Assembly (NCBI RefSeq): GCF_020360975.1
Contig: NW_025408680.1
Span: forward strand, 186,001 to 250,000
From: Hirsutella rhossiliensis
Taxonomy: Eukaryota; Ascomycota; Sordariomycetes; Hypocreales; Ophiocordycipitaceae
DNA length: 64,000 bases
Direction: 5' to 3'
Below are positions 1 through 9,912 of this stretch, piece after piece (the first letter of the stretch is position 1; each line of letters starts with the position of its first letter). A model generated the notes under the pieces. That model searched no databases, was not told the DNA's origin, and saw nothing but the letters and a program-made list of their open reading frames with translations. The position numbers and the translations under genes are program-made.

Positions 1-2525
1 TTAAAGGGATATAATATAGAATATTCGGAAGTTCTAATATATAAGAATAAAATCTAGATACTACTAGAATTATAAGATAAAGTTATATAAGATATATATA
101 AATATTTAATATATAGATACTAAGGAATCTAAAGAATAATAAAATAGATTAAATAATAATATAACTTCCTATAGCTTAAAGAAGTAGTATAATAAGTTAT
201 TAAAGAATATAAACTTTATATATAAAGTAAAGCTAAACGATATAAACTATATAAAGAATTATAACCGCTACTAATACTAAAGAAACTATAGGATTCGATA
301 GCTTTTAATTATATTATAAAGCTACTACTATTAAAAGAACCTATAACTAATATTAAGTATAATAGTATATTTATTATTACTAACTAATTAATAAAGTATA
401 GATACTTCTTACTATATAAAGAAGTAAGTAATATAAAAGAGCTAGTATATATATTCCTATAAACTATTATTAGTAATTATAGACTATTAAATAAGATTAT
501 CTTTAATAAAGAAAGTACGTTTATAGCTAAGTTTTAGTAAGCTCTTATAGTATAATTAAAGACGAAATATAAGCTTAGTATAGCTTATTACCTATAAATA
601 AATAGATAAATAAAACGACTTAACTAAACGCTTAAATAATACTTACGATACTATATTAGCTATAAATAAAACAATTAAGTTAAATAGCTATTAATAGCGT
701 AACTAGCTTATAATAGCTTAGTTACGGAAATAACTAAGCTCTTACTAGTATATACTAATTACGGATATAACCTAAAAGTATTTAAGGTTACTTAATAAGG
801 ACTATAAGTAAAACGAGCGATACTATAAGTAGATTAGCTATAAAAATTATATAAAGAAATATAATAAGAACTTTAATTTATTAAAGAATAAATATCTACT
901 TACTATAATCGGGGAGATATAGTCTACCTTATATAACGAAATATTAAAATAAAACGACTAAGTAATAAATTAGATTTTAAGAAACTTAGACCGTTTAAGG
1001 TTAAGAAAACTATTTTAAAAGTTAACTACGAACTTTCGCTATTAATAATAATATAGATATACCTAATATTTTATATCTTATTATTAGAACTAGCGCTATA
1101 AAATACTAAATTATAGGAAAAAGTTAAAGTTAATAACGATTAAGAATATAAAGTAAAATAAATACTAGATATAAGAAAATAAGGTTAGTAATAAGAATAC
1201 CTTATTAAGTAAAAGGGATATAGACTAGAGGAAAATACCTAAGAACTACTTAAGCACTTAACCTACTATAGCTCTTTACTTCGATAATTTTACTAGAAGG
1301 TTTAGGAGGGATTAAAGGACTAAGATCTATAAACTCCTTACTAATACTAAATAAAGACTAATTCGCCTTATTAAGAACGCTTAATAATTATAAATTATTT
1401 ACTACTTAATACTTATATATATTAAGCGTAGGTAAAACGCTATCCTTAGTATCTACTTCTTAGATACTACGACGAAATAACTTAAAACTCTTTTCCTTTA
1501 TATAATTCCGAATCTTCTAGATATAAGCTAAACGATTAATAGCGGTAGATATTTACGACTAAAGGTTTATAAGCTATACCTAAAGCTTTAATAAGGCTTC
1601 CCTAGCTTTCTCCTTTTTAGAATATAGCTTATACTACTCCGCTAATAATTTAGTTACTAAAAGAAATATATTAGCTACTATATATAGAAAGAATTAAAAG
1701 ATACCTATAAGAAGAGGCTACTAAAATACTATTATAATAGGAATAACTACTAGCAATATAATTATTATAGCGCGAAGAACTTTTAGCTATTTAATAATTT
1801 ATCTTCTTTGCCTTAAAGTATTAAGTATATAGTATATTAGTAGGATCTCTACTTAAGTCGATATATTCGGTAAGAGTAGCGCGCTTAGAGGCTTTTTAGG
1901 AACGATTTTTTAGTATATAACTAGATATACTATTAGTAGTATATCCCGAAAAGATAAAGAAATAAAGAACGATATACTTACGTATAACGTAATAAGGGTA
2001 TATTTATATACAGCGGCTAAGGTAGCTATAGTAGGTCTTATAGATAAGACTAAAAGGAGGGGAGATATCGTATTACGACTACGGCTACTAAGCTACTAAT
2101 AGTCGACCGCGTTAAGCACGTAACACGGTCTAATAGATAAATAGTCGGCACGACTATCTAATAGATATAGGATTAAGGGGATCGTAGAGATCTAAGTAAT
2201 CTAAGATTAATAGGATTACTACGCTCTATACGATCTAACGTTAGGGATTATAGCTAGGCCTATAATCTAAGGATAGTCTTTATAGGTATATATAGCTACC
2301 TACTTTTACTCCTTTAAATAGATAGCTCTCTAGCTTTTAATATATTATAGATCTTTATTACGATTCTATCTTTAATTTTAATTACCTAGTTATAGTTTAC
2401 GGTCTATAACCTCTAACTTATTACTAACGTAATATACTTATTATTACTTAGACCACGCCCTATTATATCTACTAATATAAACCCCTTAATAGGTTTATCC
2501 TTTAAGAATAACACCGGTTATTATA
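1..2525 (+). mobile_element. Ty3/gypsy retrotransposon, 3' part, RIP-destroyed
   Basis: This is the 3' end of an LTR retrotransposon entering from the left window edge. Around 285-430 the plus strand still spells a degenerate gypsy integrase core (a D-S-I...D-F-I-like segment, then a stretch like S-I-L-V-I-V-D-R-L-T-K-Y). At about 590-720 it spells the T-E-R-L-N-Q...L-A-Y-N-S-like part of the catalytic core, and near 930-1020 the linker before a chromodomain. A polypurine tract at 2052-2066 abuts an LTR at 2071. The stretch 1,660-2,540 is the reverse complement of about 9,440-10,250 inside the complete gypsy copy, so both belong to one family. Stops occur throughout and no open frame survives. 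Confidence 0.85.
2071..2525 (+). repeat. gypsy 3' LTR
   Basis: The LTR starts TATTACGAC (TGTTACGAC before RIP) directly after a polypurine tract and ends at the GGTTATTATA motif. It matches, inverted, the 471-bp LTRs at 9442-9912 and 16864-17334, with differences that are mainly C/T and G/A. Confidence 0.8.
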
Positions 2526-2686
2526 TATAAGCGTTTTTAGTTAATAGTTAATAGTTAATTATATAATTATCTTTAACCTATCTTATAATAATATCTTCTT
2601 AAGCTCTACCTTATTTTTTTACTATAAGGCTTAGTAGGCTATTTTTTATTAATACTAGCCTTTAGCTAGGCCGGTAGTTAGGTTAT
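2526..2686 (-). repeat. second copy of the SINE-like internal segment
   Basis: This stretch is a RIP-diverged copy of 5232-5396, which lies inside the 776-bp SINE-like insertion. It directly follows the end of the gypsy LTR. Its right-hand continuation (2687-2879) is not shared with the other copy. Orientation is taken from the copy that has a tail. Confidence 0.6.
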
Positions 2687-2879
2687 CTATTATAACTATA
2701 GTTAGTAAGCTATAAGAGAGCTAGCTATAGTTATATAATAAAACGGCTTAGAATAATAGTTAGAATAAGAAGCTACTTAGGCTTAGCTTACCTAGAGTAT
2801 ATATAAGCTAAGTAAGCCTTATATAAATAGATTACTACTTAGGAGCATAGCTTATAAGTAAGCTATAGTAAGCTATAAA
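2687..2879. other. AT-rich filler with short inverted repeats
   Basis: No coding similarity or LTR match was seen. It contains imperfect inverted repeats, such as AGGCTTAGCTTA near 2,778 answered by TAAGCTAAGTAAGCCT near 2,806. This could be a miniature inverted-repeat element or a fortuitous product of TpA enrichment. Confidence 0.3.
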
Positions 2880-3157
2880 AGGGATTATAGCTAGGTCTAT
2901 AATCTAAAGATAGTCTTTATAAGTATATATAGTTACCTACTTTTACTCCTTTAAATAGATAGCTCTCTAGCTTTTAATATAGATCTTTATTATAATTCTA
3001 TCTTTAATTCTAATTACTTAGTTATAGTTTATAGTTTATAAGCTCTAACTTATTACTAATATAATATACTTATTATTACTTAGCCTACGCCCTATTATAT
3101 CTACTAATATAAACCCCTTAATAGGTTTATCCCTTAGGAATAATACTAGTTATTATA
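2880..3157 (+). repeat. gypsy 5' LTR, truncated
   Basis: This matches the distal portion of the LTR at 2071-2525 and ends in the same GTTATTATA motif. The following CGTTAAAAGCTC leader also follows the 5' LTR of the complete gypsy copy (seen there on the minus strand just left of 16864). Confidence 0.75.
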
Positions 3158-4943
3158 CGTTAAAAGCTCTTATTTAGTATAATACCGTATTACTTTAAGT
3201 AATATTATAACTATTAATATACCTATATAGTAAGCTAGATTAACTAACTCTAGAGCTACTATATTGCTTTTAGATATAATACGCGAGATTATTACCTTTT
3301 AATATAAAGTATAGTTACTTAGGAATAAAAGAGGTAATAAATAAGTTAAGGACCTTAAAAAAGTAGTTAAACTAAAATAGCTAGGACTATTTAATAGTAC
3401 TTATAGTACGCTTTAAGACTTTCTTACTTAACTTAAGGCTTACTACCGGTTTTATCTTACTAAACTCTTAGACCTAGTTAAAAAGGTACTTTATATAGGA
3501 AATTATTTATTTAAAATAGTACTTACTTAGTTTAGACCTATTATAAGGGATTTTCTCGATAACTAACTAGCGTAATAAGATAATAAAATAGATAAAGTCT
3601 TTACTAGTTTCTAAGGATTTAAAGAAGCTATTATAAAGGTATTTAAAATAACTAATAAGGAATAAGAAGCTAAATAGAAACTTTAAGAACTTTAATAAAA
3701 GATCTTAATATTAGATTATACTATAAAGTTCTATTAAGTTACCTTAAAGCTTAATTAGGACGATAAACCTCTTATATTATAATTCTATAAAAGGCTTAAA
3801 GAAGAAGTTAAGGATAAGCTTTATAAGGAAAATCGACTTAATAACCTTTTAGACTATATTACTATAATAGTATAAATTAATAATAGATAGTATATATAAC
3901 GCTAAGAAAAGAAATAAGAAAGGGGAAACTAAAACCCTTCTTATAAGAATAACTTTAATTAACGCGCTAACTATAAAAAGAAGTATAAAACTCTTATTAC
4001 TTATACCTATATAATTAACCTAGGTAAGATAGATCTAAATATAATATAAAAAAGTAAAGGAAAGTATTTTAACTATAAGAAACTTAGATATTACTTTAAA
4101 GAATATAGATAACTTTATAAGGAGAAGAAAACCTACTAAGTACTAGCCTTAAAAAGTAAGAAATACCTAAACGCTATTAATAAATAAGAACTAAAATATA
4201 AACTCCTTAGTTAAACTATATACTATAATAATAAATATATAGTATATCTAAGCGATAAAAATAGTACTAGATAGTTCTTAAAGCTATTAAGGAAAACCCT
4301 TATAATAATATAATAAAGGGATCCTAAAATATAAAAATAAGTTAAATTTATAGAACTAGATTACCCCTATCTTAAAGGAGTCTTTTAAGACTAGATTAAG
4401 AAGAATAGTAAATAATTCTAAGAAAATATATAAAATAAAAATCGATAATAATAATAAGTAGTCTATAAATAATATAATAAAAAAGATATAGATATAGCCT
4501 TTATACTTATAAAACTTAGATAATAACCTAAGGAGGAATAATAAAGTATTAAAGATATAAGCTTTAAAAAATAAGAAATATTTAGAGAAATAAAAGATAA
4601 GAACGAGCTTATACTACTACCCTTACTATTAAAGGAAAACGAAATAATTAAAGAATACTCTTTATACTTTAAAGAATTTAAAGAAATACTTAAAATTAAA
4701 ACTTAATAAATACTTTAAATTCTTATAGAAAACTAATAAGCTATATTAATTCGGTATTAACTAATACTATATAAAAGAGACTATACTATAGCTATTACTA
4801 TAGTTAATACCTTTATAGCTTTATAATAAGAATAATAACTATAAGGAGAGTTTAAAGATAATCTATAAATACTACTTACTTATAAGTACTATAAGTATAT
4901 TTTATAGATATTATATATTTACTTAGATTATATAATATACTTT

Positions 4944-4957
4944 TAAATAAAAGTATA
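4944..4957. repeat. target site duplication of SINE-like element, left
   Basis: TAAATAAAAGTATA, identical to 5734-5747. In the inverted full gypsy copy (near 15,060) the same stretch occurs once, uninterrupted apart from transitions, which shows the empty site. Confidence 0.8.
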
Positions 4958-5733
4958 TTATTATTATTAAGATTATACTAGTAACTAATTTAGAGGTATC
5001 TAGAACTTTAACGTTAAATAAGAGGGAAAAACTAAAGTGCTTAAAGGAAAACCCTCCCCTTTTTCGTAGCTAGTCCGCCCTTATACTAGGTCGCGGTTAT
5101 AATATATAGGAATCTTACGCTAGCTATCTTAGGTATCGTTATAGTTAATCGGAATTATATTAGCCCTGCTATAAAGTAACCTTAGAAAGTAACTCCTTTA
5201 TATACGCGGGGTATATAGCGTTAATCGGTAGTATAAGCGTTTTCTAGTTAACGGTTAATAGTTAATTATATAATTATCTTTAACCTTATCCTATAAGGAT
5301 ATCTTCTTAGGCTCTACCTTATTTTTCTATTATAAGGCTTAGCGGGCTATTTTTTTTATTAATACTAGCCTTTAGCTAGGCCGGTAGTCGGGTTATTATA
5401 CTAGCTTTACGCCGTACTTATTAAGTTACTAGTATCGGCCTTAGGTTTTTATTTTCCTAGTTAAGGGGCCTAGACCGGGGTTAAAGGGGGAGGTCTTAAT
5501 AAATTCGTCGCTAGGTCTAAGTAGGCGAGGTCTAAGCCGGCCTACTTATAGTAGGGCTAGACTACTAGTATATTTATAAGCGCTTTTAGAAGCGCTAATT
5601 AGCTAATTAATAAGTACGTTAGCGTAGTTTACTAGTCTAACTAAAAATTAATCGTACTACTAGCTAAATTCGAACCGACTTTAGTATTATAGCTAGTAAG
5701 CTTCCTAGGTATATAACTACTATACTATAAGGG
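4958..5733 (-). mobile_element. SINE-like element with tRNA-derived head and 14-bp target duplication
   Basis: The insertion interrupts the gypsy copy and is flanked by a perfect 14-bp direct repeat, TAAATAAAAGTATA, at 4944-4957 and 5734-5747. A target duplication that long is typical of LINE/SINE target-primed integration, not of LTR elements (5 bp). Read on the minus strand, the first 75 nt resemble a tRNA. An A-box-like TAGTATAGTAG lies at 5717-5727 and a B-box-like GGTTCGAATTT at 5666-5676, spaced about as in a tRNA gene. The far end is (TAA)4, seen as TTATTATTATTA from 4958, like the short repeat tails of fungal LINEs and SINEs. Part of it (5232-5396) recurs at 2526-2686. No protein frame was seen. 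At 776 bp it is long for a SINE, so a body fused from another sequence is possible. Confidence 0.65.
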
Positions 5734-5747
5734 TAAATAAAAGTATA
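5734..5747. repeat. target site duplication of SINE-like element, right
   Basis: TAAATAAAAGTATA, the partner of 4944-4957; the gypsy sequence resumes straight after it. Confidence 0.8.
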
Positions 5748-7100
5748 ATATAATACTTTCTTAGTTATATTTAAGGGATAAGTACTTTTAAAACCCTACC
5801 TAAGTATAGAACTAGACTACTAGAAAATCGATTAATACTACCTAAATAACTAAGTTATATTATTAGAACCTAATTATAGTATACTACTTAAATACCGCGA
5901 TAATTACGGTTTATTAATAAGATATCTTTTAGAGATATATAAAATCTATAAATACGCTAAAATAAAGGAATAGTATAACGCTACTCGCTTTAAGGTATCT
6001 AAACCCTTAATCTTTTAAAGACTTATATAATAAGTTAAATATAATAAAGAAGATTATAATAAATATATATACTTAAAATATAAAGTTTATAAGTTTAAAA
6101 AAGTATAAGTATAGTATAAATAATATAATAGTATACTAAAAGATTACTAGTAGTATATATAAAGGCTATAAGCTATATTTAACTAAGGAAGAATTAATAT
6201 AGAAATACTACGTAAAAAATAAAAAGATATTAAACGAAAACTTAACTTTTAGTATAAAAATAAATAAAATTATAAAGTATAGTATATAATTAACTATAAA
6301 GTAGTATAATATAAACGATATAACGTTAAGAAATAAGAAATCTTTAATTAGCTATAAGAAATTAGTCTCTTAAGCCTTAATATAATACTATATAACGAAA
6401 ATATAAAGAAATAATATTAATAATAAATTAAAGAAAAATACCTAAATAAAATAAATAAGGACTAAGTAAAAATAAGGTACGCTATCTATAAAAGGGCTAT
6501 AGACTAGTATAATATAATAAGATCTAAGGACCCTATATATAGTAATAGTAAGCTATAGTAACTAAATAGTATTAGATATTTAAATTATAGGATATTATAT
6601 ATATATACTTTTAGATTATAGTATAATAAGTAATTATATTTTACTTAAAGTTATTAATCGTTACTAACTTATATAAGATATAAGAAAGATCTATATATAC
6701 TTATAAATATTAAAGGAGAGGCCTTTAACTATAATAATAGAATTATTAATATAGAGAATAATTACCTTAATATTAATATCTAGGGCTATAATAAAAAAGT
6801 TAACTTTAATATTATAGATATTAAAGAATATAACCTTATATTAAGACTTCTATAGCTATAAGAGAGCAACCTATTAATTAACTAGAAAACTAGTAAGCTA
6901 TATTAAAATAAAGATATAAGTTTCTAAGACTAGTAGATTTAAGAGAAAGTAAAATTTTATAATAATTTAGCTACTAAATAAGATAAAAAGGATACTTATT
7001 TAAGTAAATTATTATAGGCTTTAGCGATATAAACGAAAATAATAACTAAACTAATAAATATAATAAAATCGACTAATAAGACTTATATATTAACTAATAC

Positions 7101-7173
7101 TATTATAAAAAAGATATAGCCGCTTATTAAATATAAGCGATAGCGTTAATTAATATATATAAAGTACGCGATA
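7101..7173 (-). repeat. TRIM-like element LTR (73 bp), left
   Basis: Runs from TATTATAAAAAAG to ACGCGATA; the internal purine run (as CCCCCTTA) begins right after it. Confidence 0.65.
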
Positions 7174-7400
7174 TACCCCCTTAAAGATACCGGGTTAATT
7201 CGTCCTAGGATACCTAGATATCCTAGACTATAGAGGGAATTTTTATATAGGTAGGCCCTATATTAATACCGCGCTTAATTACGCTAGTAGGACTTAAACT
7301 ATAGGCCTTTAGGTAATACGCGCTAAGCTAGCTAAAAGAAGTATATATATAGTTACTAGGAAGTTCCTAAAGGGGTAACCTTTTTACCTAGGCTTATAAC

Positions 7401-7473
7401 TATTATAAAAAAGATATAGCCGCCTATTAAATATAAGTAATAGCGTTAATTAACGTATATAGTATACGTAATA
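7401..7473 (-). repeat. TRIM-like element LTR (73 bp), right
   Basis: Same length as the left copy; preceded on the plus strand by GGCTTATAAC, the reverse complement of the primer-binding site. Confidence 0.65.
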
Positions 7474-7740
7474 GCTTTAAGTTTATTAACTCGCCCTATT
7501 AAGGTATATAAATTTAAGTAGCGTCTCTTTACGCTATATACTTTAGTCGAGCTTAGTACGTCGAGGGCTACTACTATATCTACCTACCCCTTAGCCTTAG
7601 TATAATATTGTTATTAAAGGTAATTAATACCGCTAAATTAATTCTTAGTATTAGTTAGTATTTTAGTTACGATATATACCTACTATAAGTATATATTAGT
7701 TTTATAAGGAATTTTCTTTTACCTTTTATATACTATTATT
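7474..7740 (-). mobile_element. LINE fragment (5' end region)
   Basis: This stretch closely matches 36,040-36,290, the 5' end region of the large LINE on the same strand, with transition differences. It ends at a T-rich run near 7,735. It is too short and eroded to show a domain. Confidence 0.55.
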
Positions 7741-7860
7741 TCCTATATTAAATTAACTTTTAAAGTAAATAATATATATTTTAAAACGTTAAATACTATT
7801 TAGAAATATTTAAATAAATACCTTAACCTAGAAATAATTTATTACTATAATATCTCTTAT

Positions 7861-7956
7861 TATTAAAAGACGCGGTTACTAGATATATATTATTTATAGC
7901 GTACCTATAAGAGCGCGTTCTACTTTTACCTACGTAGCGTAATAGTCTTCGTAATA
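7861..7956 (+). repeat. TRIM LTR (96 bp), 5'
   Basis: From TATTAAAAGACG to CTTCGTAATA, probably TG...CA before RIP. The primer-binding site begins at 7957. Confidence 0.8.
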
Positions 7957-8151
7957 GTTATAAGCCTAGGAGGGGATAGTATACTACCCCTATAACTTCC
8001 GGTAACTACGCGTAGTATAGGGTTTAATCCCCTATAAGTAACTACCTCTCTTAGATTTCCTTAGGTTATTAACGCGGCGCTTAGTATTCGACTCCTATAT
8101 CTTAGGCTATAGACTAGGGCTCCTAATAAAGCCGCGATCCCTAAGGGGGTA

Positions 8152-8247
8152 TATTAAAAGACGTAGTTACTAGATATATATTATTTATAGCGCACCTATA
8201 AGAGCGCGTTTTACTTTTACCTACGTAGCGTAATAGTCTTTGCGATA
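8152..8247 (+). repeat. TRIM LTR (96 bp), 3'
   Basis: From TATTAAAAGACG to CTTTGCGATA. Same length as the 5' copy, preceded by the purine run and followed by the CTTAT duplication at 8248-8252. Confidence 0.8.
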
Positions 8248-8680
8248 CTTATACTTATAACTTTATAAAAGGTTATTTTAACGCTAGCTAGGTATCTAAC
8301 CTTATAAATAAAAAATCCGTTTTTAGATACTATTTCTATATTTATAAAAATATTATAAGTTAGGCTAGCTAAAAGTAAAAATCTATAGCCCTATTAACCT
8401 ATAAAGCTAAATTTATTACCCTTAGGAAGGCTAATAAAGAAGCTTTATATTTAAATTAGCTATTTTATTTTATAAATAATAGCTTATTTATTAAGATTCT
8501 TAATACTATACCTTTTATCTTAACGGATAATAAGGCAGCTATTAAATTAGCTAGAAGTCCGGAATTCTATAAAAAGATAAAGTATATAAATATAGCTTAC
8601 TTTTATACCTAAGATAATATTAAGAAGAAGAAGATCCGGATTTTCTATATTAAATTTAAAGATAATATTACCGATATATT

Positions 8681-8778
8681 TATCGCGAAGACTATTATAC
8701 TACGTAGGTAAAAGTAGAACGCGCTCCTATAGGTACGCTATAATTAATATATATAACTAATAACCGCGTTTTCCGATA
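8681..8778 (-). repeat. short LTR of the mosaic element
   Basis: Reverse complement of the 96-bp TRIM LTRs at 7861 and 8152, starting TATCGCGAAGAC on the plus strand. The internal purine run follows at 8779. Confidence 0.7.
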
Positions 8779-8975
8779 TACCCCCTTAGGGATCGCGGCT
8801 CCGCTAGGAGCCCTAGACCTTATAGCCTAAGACGCGGGAGTCGAATACTAAGCGCTACGCTAATAACCTAAGGAAATCTAAGAGAGGTAGTCGTCTATAG
8901 GGGATTAAACCCCGCACCGCGTATAGTTACCGGAAGTTATAGGGGTAGTATACCATCCCCTCCTAGGCTTATAAC

Positions 8976-9441
8976 TCTCGCGAAGAGAGATATAAGAAGT
9001 ATATAAAAATGCATAAAGGTAAAATTAAAAGTAAAGGGTCGGATAGGTAGGGCAGAGGGATTTAATTCTTATAGTAGTAGTAATAAAGGTAGGGGAGTAA
9101 TTATTATATTTCCTTAATTATCCTTCTTTCCTTTATCTAACGCCCCTCTTTATACCTATCTAGTATCTTAATTAATAAAGAAGATCCTACTTAAAGAAGC
9201 TACTAATATCCTTTTAACTACTAAGCTTTTTACCGGTTTTTCCCCTCCTTTCTAGCCGTTACTAGGATATCTATCTTATCTCTCGCTACCTCTATAAGAA
9301 GCTATCGCTACTTATACTTCCCCTTATAACCCTACCCTCCTTTCTATACCTCTTTTTAGCTCCTTCTTCCTTCTTTTATACTATATATTTTTAGCTTCCT
9401 TAGTCCCTCTTACTAAGGGATATTTCTAAGAACTATAAAAT
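8976..9441 (-). repeat. long LTR of the mosaic element, main part
   Basis: Matches 18797-19250 and 24631-25085 over its length. It is broken at 9441 by the gypsy insertion and completed by 17340-17358, whose end motif CTTCGCGATA equals that of the other two copies. Confidence 0.75.
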
Positions 9442-9912
9442 TATAATAACTAGTATTATTCCTAAGGGATAAACCTATCGAGGGGTTTATATTAGTAGAT
9501 ATAATAGGGCGTAGTCTAAGCAATAATAAGTATATTACGTTAGTAATAAGTTAGAGGTCGTAGACTATAGACTATAACTAGGTAATTAAGTAATCGGAAT
9601 TAAAGATAAAATCGTAATAGAGATCGTAATAATTATAATATATTAAAAGCTATCGAGCTATCTATTTAAAGGAGTAAAAGTAGGTAGCTATATATACCTA
9701 TAAAGACTATCCTTAGATTATAGGCCTAGCTATAATCCCTAATATTAGATCGTATAGAGCGTAGTAATCTTATTAATCCTAGATTACTTAGATCTCTACG
9801 ATCCCCTCGATCCTATATTTATTAAATAGTTATACCGACTATTTATCTATTAGGCCGTATTACGTGCTTAACGCGGTCGATCGTTAGCGGCCTAGTAGCT
9901 ATAGTCGTAATA
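9442..9912 (-). repeat. gypsy 3' LTR (471 bp)
   Basis: Same length as its partner at 16864-17334. The differences I aligned are C/T or G/A, as RIP after insertion would give. Confidence 0.9.

Larger units (their letters stand above)
2880..7100 (+). mobile_element. Ty3/gypsy copy, 5' half (partial LTR, gag, protease), split by a SINE-like insertion
   Basis: A partial 5' LTR (2880-3157, lacking about the first 172 bp) is followed by the same leader as in the complete gypsy copy (3158 on). A gag region follows, with a ruined CCHC zinc knuckle near 4,060-4,110. The element is broken at 4957 and resumes at 5748 with exactly the next bases of the family sequence. It then reads through gag/pol to an aspartic-protease region near 6,650-6,900, where the D-S-G-A motif is mutated. 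Homology to the inverted full copy is lost at 7100, where a miniature LTR element begins. Reverse transcriptase and integrase are missing from this copy. Confidence 0.8.
7101..7473 (-). mobile_element. miniature LTR element (TRIM-like), 73-bp LTRs
   Basis: Two 73-bp direct repeats (7101-7173 and 7401-7473), differing mostly by transitions, enclose 227 bp with no coding content. On the minus strand the internal part starts with GTTATAAGCCTAGG, the same primer-binding sequence as in the copia elements of this window, directly after the LTR. It ends with a purine run, TAAGGGGGTA, directly before the other LTR. This is the layout of a terminal-repeat retrotransposon in miniature, which needs proteins from another element. 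No matching 5-bp target duplication is visible: the left flank is gypsy and the right flank is LINE sequence, so one side was probably rearranged. Confidence 0.7.
7861..8247 (+). mobile_element. miniature LTR element (TRIM) with 96-bp LTRs and CTTAT target duplication
   Basis: Two 96-bp direct repeats (7861-7956 and 8152-8247), near identical apart from transitions, enclose 195 bp. The internal segment opens with GTTATAAGCCTAGG, a primer-binding site matching the anticodon stem-loop of initiator tRNA-Met, as in the copia elements nearby. It closes with the polypurine run CTAAGGGGGT, directly before the second LTR. CTTAT at 7856-7860 and again at 8248-8252 is a perfect 5-bp target duplication inside the copia pol remnant. 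There is no coding capacity, so the element must have used another element's proteins. Its internal segment resembles the leader of the full copia element at 18797-25107. Confidence 0.85.

Noticed and set aside
8971..9441. Long LTR at 8976 as a simple solo LTR
   Set aside because: The flanks ATAAC and ATATT do not match, and the left side is a primer-binding site plus leader, so it is the end of a larger element.
7101..9441. CRISPR-like direct repeats
   Set aside because: The repeated 73- and 96-bp units are LTRs of miniature elements in a eukaryotic genome, with primer sites and target duplications, and are not regularly spaced short repeats.
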